DNA from: Gemmataceae bacterium
GTDB lineage: Bacteria; Planctomycetota; Planctomycetia; Gemmatales; Gemmataceae
DNA length: 17,139 nucleotides
Direction of reading: 5' to 3'
Assembly: GCA_020847555.1 (NCBI GenBank)
Contig: JADLBT010000458.1
Coordinates: 1 to 17,139 of the forward strand
Made by a program: the position numbers and the translations under genes. Positions 14,545-17,139 of the stretch are shown piece after piece (the stretch's first letter is position 1; every line of letters starts with the position of its first letter). Under the pieces are notes generated by a model. The model searched no databases. It was not told where the DNA came from and saw nothing but the letters and a program-made list of their open reading frames with translations.

Positions 14545-14991
14545 TCACTCGACCGTGACGTGAATCTTGAACGTTTTCGCGGCCGGCTTGCCTTTCTCGA
14601 ACGGCCGCCGGTAGTGCAGTTCCAGTTCCCCCGCGCCGGCCGCCTCGGCCTGGAAGCGGAGCACCTCGGTCACCTTGCCGCCGATGAGTTTTTTGTCCTT
14701 GTCGCCGCGCTCGAAGGTCGGCTTGCCGTCCTGTTTGAGGAACTTCAGATCCTCCTTCGCCGCCACCCACAGGTAGCCGGTGCTGGGCTGCGCCTCCAGA
14801 CGCACCTGGAGCGTGTCGCCCCTGGCGAGTTTCACCCTGGCGTTGCTGTCCTTCGCGGTAATCGTGACGGTTTTGCCCTTTTGGTCCTTGTCGCCTGCGG
14901 CGGCGGCGCGGCCGCTCTCCGCGGTCGCTAACCCCAGGCAGCAGACGGCTGACACGGTCAGGACGGTAGCGAGTCTCCGCAGCACACTCAT
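14545..14991 (-). CDS. Chagasin-type (MEROPS I42) cysteine peptidase inhibitor, secreted
   Basis: The protein has 148 residues. ATG 14991 begins a signal peptide (MSVLRRLATVLTVSAVCCLG, then a small-residue region) and is preceded by GGGGGT 6 bases upstream; the longer open frame upstream has no conserved content. The mature domain (about 40-148) has the I42 pattern. It begins KTVTITAKDSNARVKLARGD and LQVRLEAQ, then PSTGY (69-73, the family's N-P-T-T-G-Y loop with Asn and first Thr changed). FLKQDGKP, VTEVLRFQAEAAG and HYRRPFEKG (126-134, the family's RPW loop with Phe for Trp) follow. In known members the NPTTGY, GxG and RPW loops insert into the active site of papain-like proteases. Two of these loops are altered here, so target and strength may differ. 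It likely acts in the periplasm or outside. Confidence 0.85.
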   Translation of the reverse strand: MSVLRRLATVLTVSAVCCLGLATAESGRAAAAGDKDQKGKTVTITAKDSNARVKLARGDTLQVRLEAQPSTGYLWVAAKEDLKFLKQDGKPTFERGDKDKKLIGGKVTEVLRFQAEAAGAGELELHYRRPFEKGKPAAKTFKIHVTVE

Positions 14992-15016
14992 GATGGACCC
15001 CCGGGAACAGGAAATG

Positions 15017-15044
15017 GCGCCGCCTCCCCCTGGCGAGGCGGCGC
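15017..15044. promoter_or_regulatory. Perfect 10-bp hairpin upstream of the inhibitor gene
   Basis: GCGCCGCCTC (15017-15026) and GAGGCGGCGC (15035-15044) pair exactly around an 8-base loop. It lies 25 bases upstream of the inhibitor start on the minus strand. It may be a leader hairpin or a binding site; no function is shown. Confidence 0.4.
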
Positions 15045-15421
15045 GTTGATGGTAGGGGGCGTGCGCCGGACGTGTCAACGAAAATGTGCCCGAATCGAGG
15101 CGGTGGTCCCTTACTTCCGCAGGGAGTCGCCGAGGTGCGGCTGGTCCGCTGAAACCGTAAAATGACACCGAGACGAACGAGGTCACGGGAACGGGCGATG
15201 TTCGGCGAAGCGATCTGAGAACCTTGGCGGCTCTCAAACAGAAGGACTGACCGCCCCGCCTTGCCGATGCGAGCGAGTGTCCCGTGTCGGCTTTGTTCGG
15301 TGTCGGGTCGCCGGACGCTGGGAAATGACGGTCCGTTGCAGGCAACCCCGCATCAGTTCGGGCACGCCTTCCCACAGAGGTAGAATGACCCCTTGACGGA
15401 TTTGCACCACGAGGACTGACC
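15045..15421. other. Gene-free spacer between divergent inhibitor and hydrolase-cupin genes
   Basis: About 380 bases with no coding region I can support. It should hold promoters for both flanking genes. TAGAAT at 15381-15386 could be a -10 for the plus-strand gene, but no matching -35 is visible. Short open frames here have no ribosome site and no recognisable protein content. Confidence 0.35.
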
Positions 15422-17139
15422 ATGCCAGCACCCTTTTCCCAACGAACCCTGATTCGCCTCGCCGTACCGATGTTCGGCCTCGGCATGATCGCCGTGCTCG
15501 CCTTGTGGCCGCTATCCGTCACAGGACACGACGAGCCTATCGAGAAGGACGTGACCTTCTCCTGCCCCGTGGCCGAGGTCGCCGGGACGCTGACGCTGCC
15601 CCACCCCGACCACGGCAAGAAGCCGTCCCCGACCGACGCCGCCCGAACCGTGCCGTGCGTCGTCATCGTCGGCGGCTCGTTGTCCCACACCCGAGACGGG
15701 GAGTTGGTCCGCAAGGGCGTGTCGAAGCGGGATGCGCTGGCCCGGCTCGCCCACGCCCTCGCCGACAGGGGCTATGCCAGCCTCCGCTACGACAAGGTGG
15801 GGTACGGGAAGAGCAAGTCCAGGGCCGACTGGTCCGGCACCTACTCCGACGAGGCGGCGGTGGCGGCGGCGGCGATCCGGCACGTGCGGGGCCGCAAGGA
15901 GTTCGGCCCGATCGCCGTCATCGGCGAGAGCGCCGGGGCGTATCTGGCATGCTTGGCGGCGAAGGAGGGCACGTCCGCCGACGCCTACGTGTTCCTCGGC
16001 GGGCACTGCGGGCCGGGCGAGACGATCTACGAGTACAACTTCGCCCCGCTCGTCAAGTACGCCGACAGTGCCCCGGAACACAGGGCTTGGGTCGAGAAGG
16101 AACTCCGCTTCGAGCTGGCGCTGGGCAAGGGCTACAAGGACATGTTCGCCGCCGCCAAGAAGGGCGAGAAGACTTTCGAGTTGGTGGACGGGGACTACAA
16201 GAAGTCGGTGGACCTGCGGCGGCGTCAAGAAGAGGTGAAGATGCCGCCCGACGAGATGTTCCGCCACATCCAAGCCCCTGCCCTCGCCCTCAGCGGCGAC
16301 AAGGACATGAACGTGCCCCCGAGCCACGCCGCCACGATTGTCTCGGTGATGCGGAAGGCTGGCAACCACGCCACGACCTGCGTGGTCCTGCCCGGCGTCG
16401 ATCACAGCTTCCAGAAGGTGCCCGCCGACGAGGCCCTGCGGTTCCGTGAGCGGTACGACTTCACGAGCTTCCGCCGGGAGTACGACCCGCGGCTTTACAA
16501 GGCGGGGGGGGCGTGGCTCGACCAGACCCTCGCCAAGAAGACGGCACTGGCGACCCCGATAGGCAAGGAGATCCCCGAGCCGTTCGCCAGGCGGGGGGTG
16601 GCGGAGGTCGAGAAAGCCCCGCGGACCGAGAGCACCCCCGCCCGCACCTATCTGGCCCCCGGCGTCCAGATTGTCGAGGACATCGCTGACAAGAAGCAGA
16701 CGGCGGGCGTCGAGACGTTGGAGGGGCGGATCGGCCCGCTGCTGATGGGCCAGGACTGTCAGGCCCACTTCATCGACATGCCAGCCGGGATGTACTGCGA
16801 GGAGGACCCGCACAGCGCCGAGAGCATCATCTACACGGTGCGGGGGTCGTGGGTGTTGTGCAGCAAGGGCAGGCGGCAGGTGATGAAGCCGGGGAGTCTG
16901 TTCCACTTCGCCGCCAACACGCCAACCGGCTACGAGGTGCCGTTCGCCGAGGACGCTTACATCCTCATCCTCAAGGGCCGCCGGTTGACGAGGAGCGAGC
17001 AGGAATTCATCGACTACCTCAAGGGCCTTGCGAATCGCCTCAAGCGGGAGCAGCAGGCGGGCGTCCCGTACCTCCTCAAAGATCTGCCCGCCGACCATGC
17101 GGCCTTGAAGTTCGCCAAGGAGGTCAACCCGGCCTACGA
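15422..17139 (+). CDS. Alpha/beta hydrolase fused to a C-terminal cupin-like domain (3' end beyond window)
   Basis: The frame is open from ATG 15422 (GAGGA 6 bases upstream) to the window edge, at least 572 residues. A membrane-spanning signal (LAVPMFGLGMIAVLALWPLS) is followed by an alpha/beta hydrolase with GTLTLPHP, VVIVGGSLSHTRDG, YASLRYDKVGYGKS, nucleophile elbow GESAG (Ser170), ALSGDKDMNVP (Asp293 or Asp295) and GVDHSF (His328). The catalytic triad is thus complete, as in secreted dienelactone-hydrolase or acyl-esterase types. Residues about 410-530 form a cupin-like beta-barrel (HFIDMPAGMYCEEDPHSAES, IIYTVRGSWVLC, MKPGSLFHFAANTPTGYE, AYILILKG). They lack the HxH pair, so metal binding is uncertain. 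After that there is a helical, Lys/Glu-rich part. The protein is probably a periplasmic or membrane-tethered esterase; the cupin may sense or bind product. Confidence 0.8.
   Translation, partial: MPAPFSQRTLIRLAVPMFGLGMIAVLALWPLSVTGHDEPIEKDVTFSCPVAEVAGTLTLPHPDHGKKPSPTDAARTVPCVVIVGGSLSHTRDGELVRKGVSKRDALARLAHALADRGYASLRYDKVGYGKSKSRADWSGTYSDEAAVAAAAIRHVRGRKEFGPIAVIGESAGAYLACLAAKEGTSADAYVFLGGHCGPGETIYEYNFAPLVKYADSAPEHRAWVEKELRFELALGKGYKDMFAAAKKGEKTFELVDGDYKKSVDLRRRQEEVKMPPDEMFRHIQAPALALSGDKDMNVPPSHAATIVSVMRKAGNHATTCVVLPGVDHSFQKVPADEALRFRERYDFTSFRREYDPRLYKAGGAWLDQTLAKKTALATPIGKEIPEPFARRGVAEVEKAPRTESTPARTYLAPGVQIVEDIADKKQTAGVETLEGRIGPLLMGQDCQAHFIDMPAGMYCEEDPHSAESIIYTVRGSWVLCSKGRRQVMKPGSLFHFAANTPTGYEVPFAEDAYILILKGRRLTRSEQEFIDYLKGLANRLKREQQAGVPYLLKDLPADHAALKFAKEVNPAY

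Noticed and set aside
14992..15714. N-terminal extension of the peptidase inhibitor into the spacer and the opposite gene
   Set aside because: It would bury the signal peptide and overlap the divergent hydrolase gene. ATG 14991 starts a normal signal peptide.
1..17139. tRNA, rRNA, CRISPR array, insertion sequence, prophage or toxin-antitoxin genes
   Set aside because: None was recognised by eye. No regular spaced repeats, transposase or integrase motifs, or tRNA-like cloverleaf were found; a covariance-model scan could not be run.

Overview
The window is GC-rich (roughly two thirds G+C) and looks like a chromosomal segment of a planctomycete, most likely from the Gemmataceae. The evidence is the gene content: a DUF1080 (3-keto-disaccharide hydrolase-type) secreted protein, two very large surface or secreted proteins that open with a short basic leader and an LE-x-R-x-x-P motif (LESRDAPSA and LEDRVVPAN), a lipoprotein with a carboxypeptidase-regulatory-like domain, and several SGNH or alpha/beta-hydrolase enzymes with signal peptides. 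The taxonomic call is inference; no rRNA or other marker gene is present.

Layout. The left edge holds the last codons of a gene that is probably fliD, followed by fliS (71-487), so the window starts at the end of a flagellar filament-cap cluster. Next are the DUF1080 protein (641-1351) and a 925-residue multidomain protein with a glycoside-hydrolase-like C-terminal half (1599-4376). A perfect 16-bp hairpin separates it from a converging pair of small membrane proteins (4456-4713 and 4716-5234, minus strand, nearly stop-to-start). Divergent from that pair are a 60-residue DUF1328-type membrane peptide (5398-5580) and a complete GH15 trehalase/glucoamylase-like enzyme (5707-7539). A lipoprotein on the minus strand (7643-8533) is divergent from a plus-strand run of cupin (8672-9037), MFS transporter (9113-10300) and SGNH hydrolase (10321-11154).

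A 97-base double hairpin closes that run and faces the end of a 955-residue beta-helix protein with a polyproline hinge and five FG-GAP/VCBS-like repeats (11314-14181, minus). Upstream of it are a 60-base hairpin and a chagasin-type (I42) cysteine-peptidase inhibitor (14545-14991, minus). The right edge is an alpha/beta hydrolase fused to a cupin-like domain (15422 to beyond 17139, plus).

Taken together, this is mostly an envelope, secretion and carbohydrate-handling region: secreted glycan-binding or degrading proteins, an oligosaccharide hydrolase, a sugar-type transporter, small membrane proteins and a protease inhibitor. Nothing seen here is a defence island, prophage, transposon, CRISPR array or RNA gene. 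The most unusual points are the leader motif shared by two unrelated giant proteins, an internal triplication in the DUF1080 protein, an alpha/beta-hydrolase-like tail on the SGNH enzyme, the hydrolase-cupin fusion, and intergenic long palindromes, some sharing a GCCCACGGG core. I see no clearly new multi-gene system and do not claim one.
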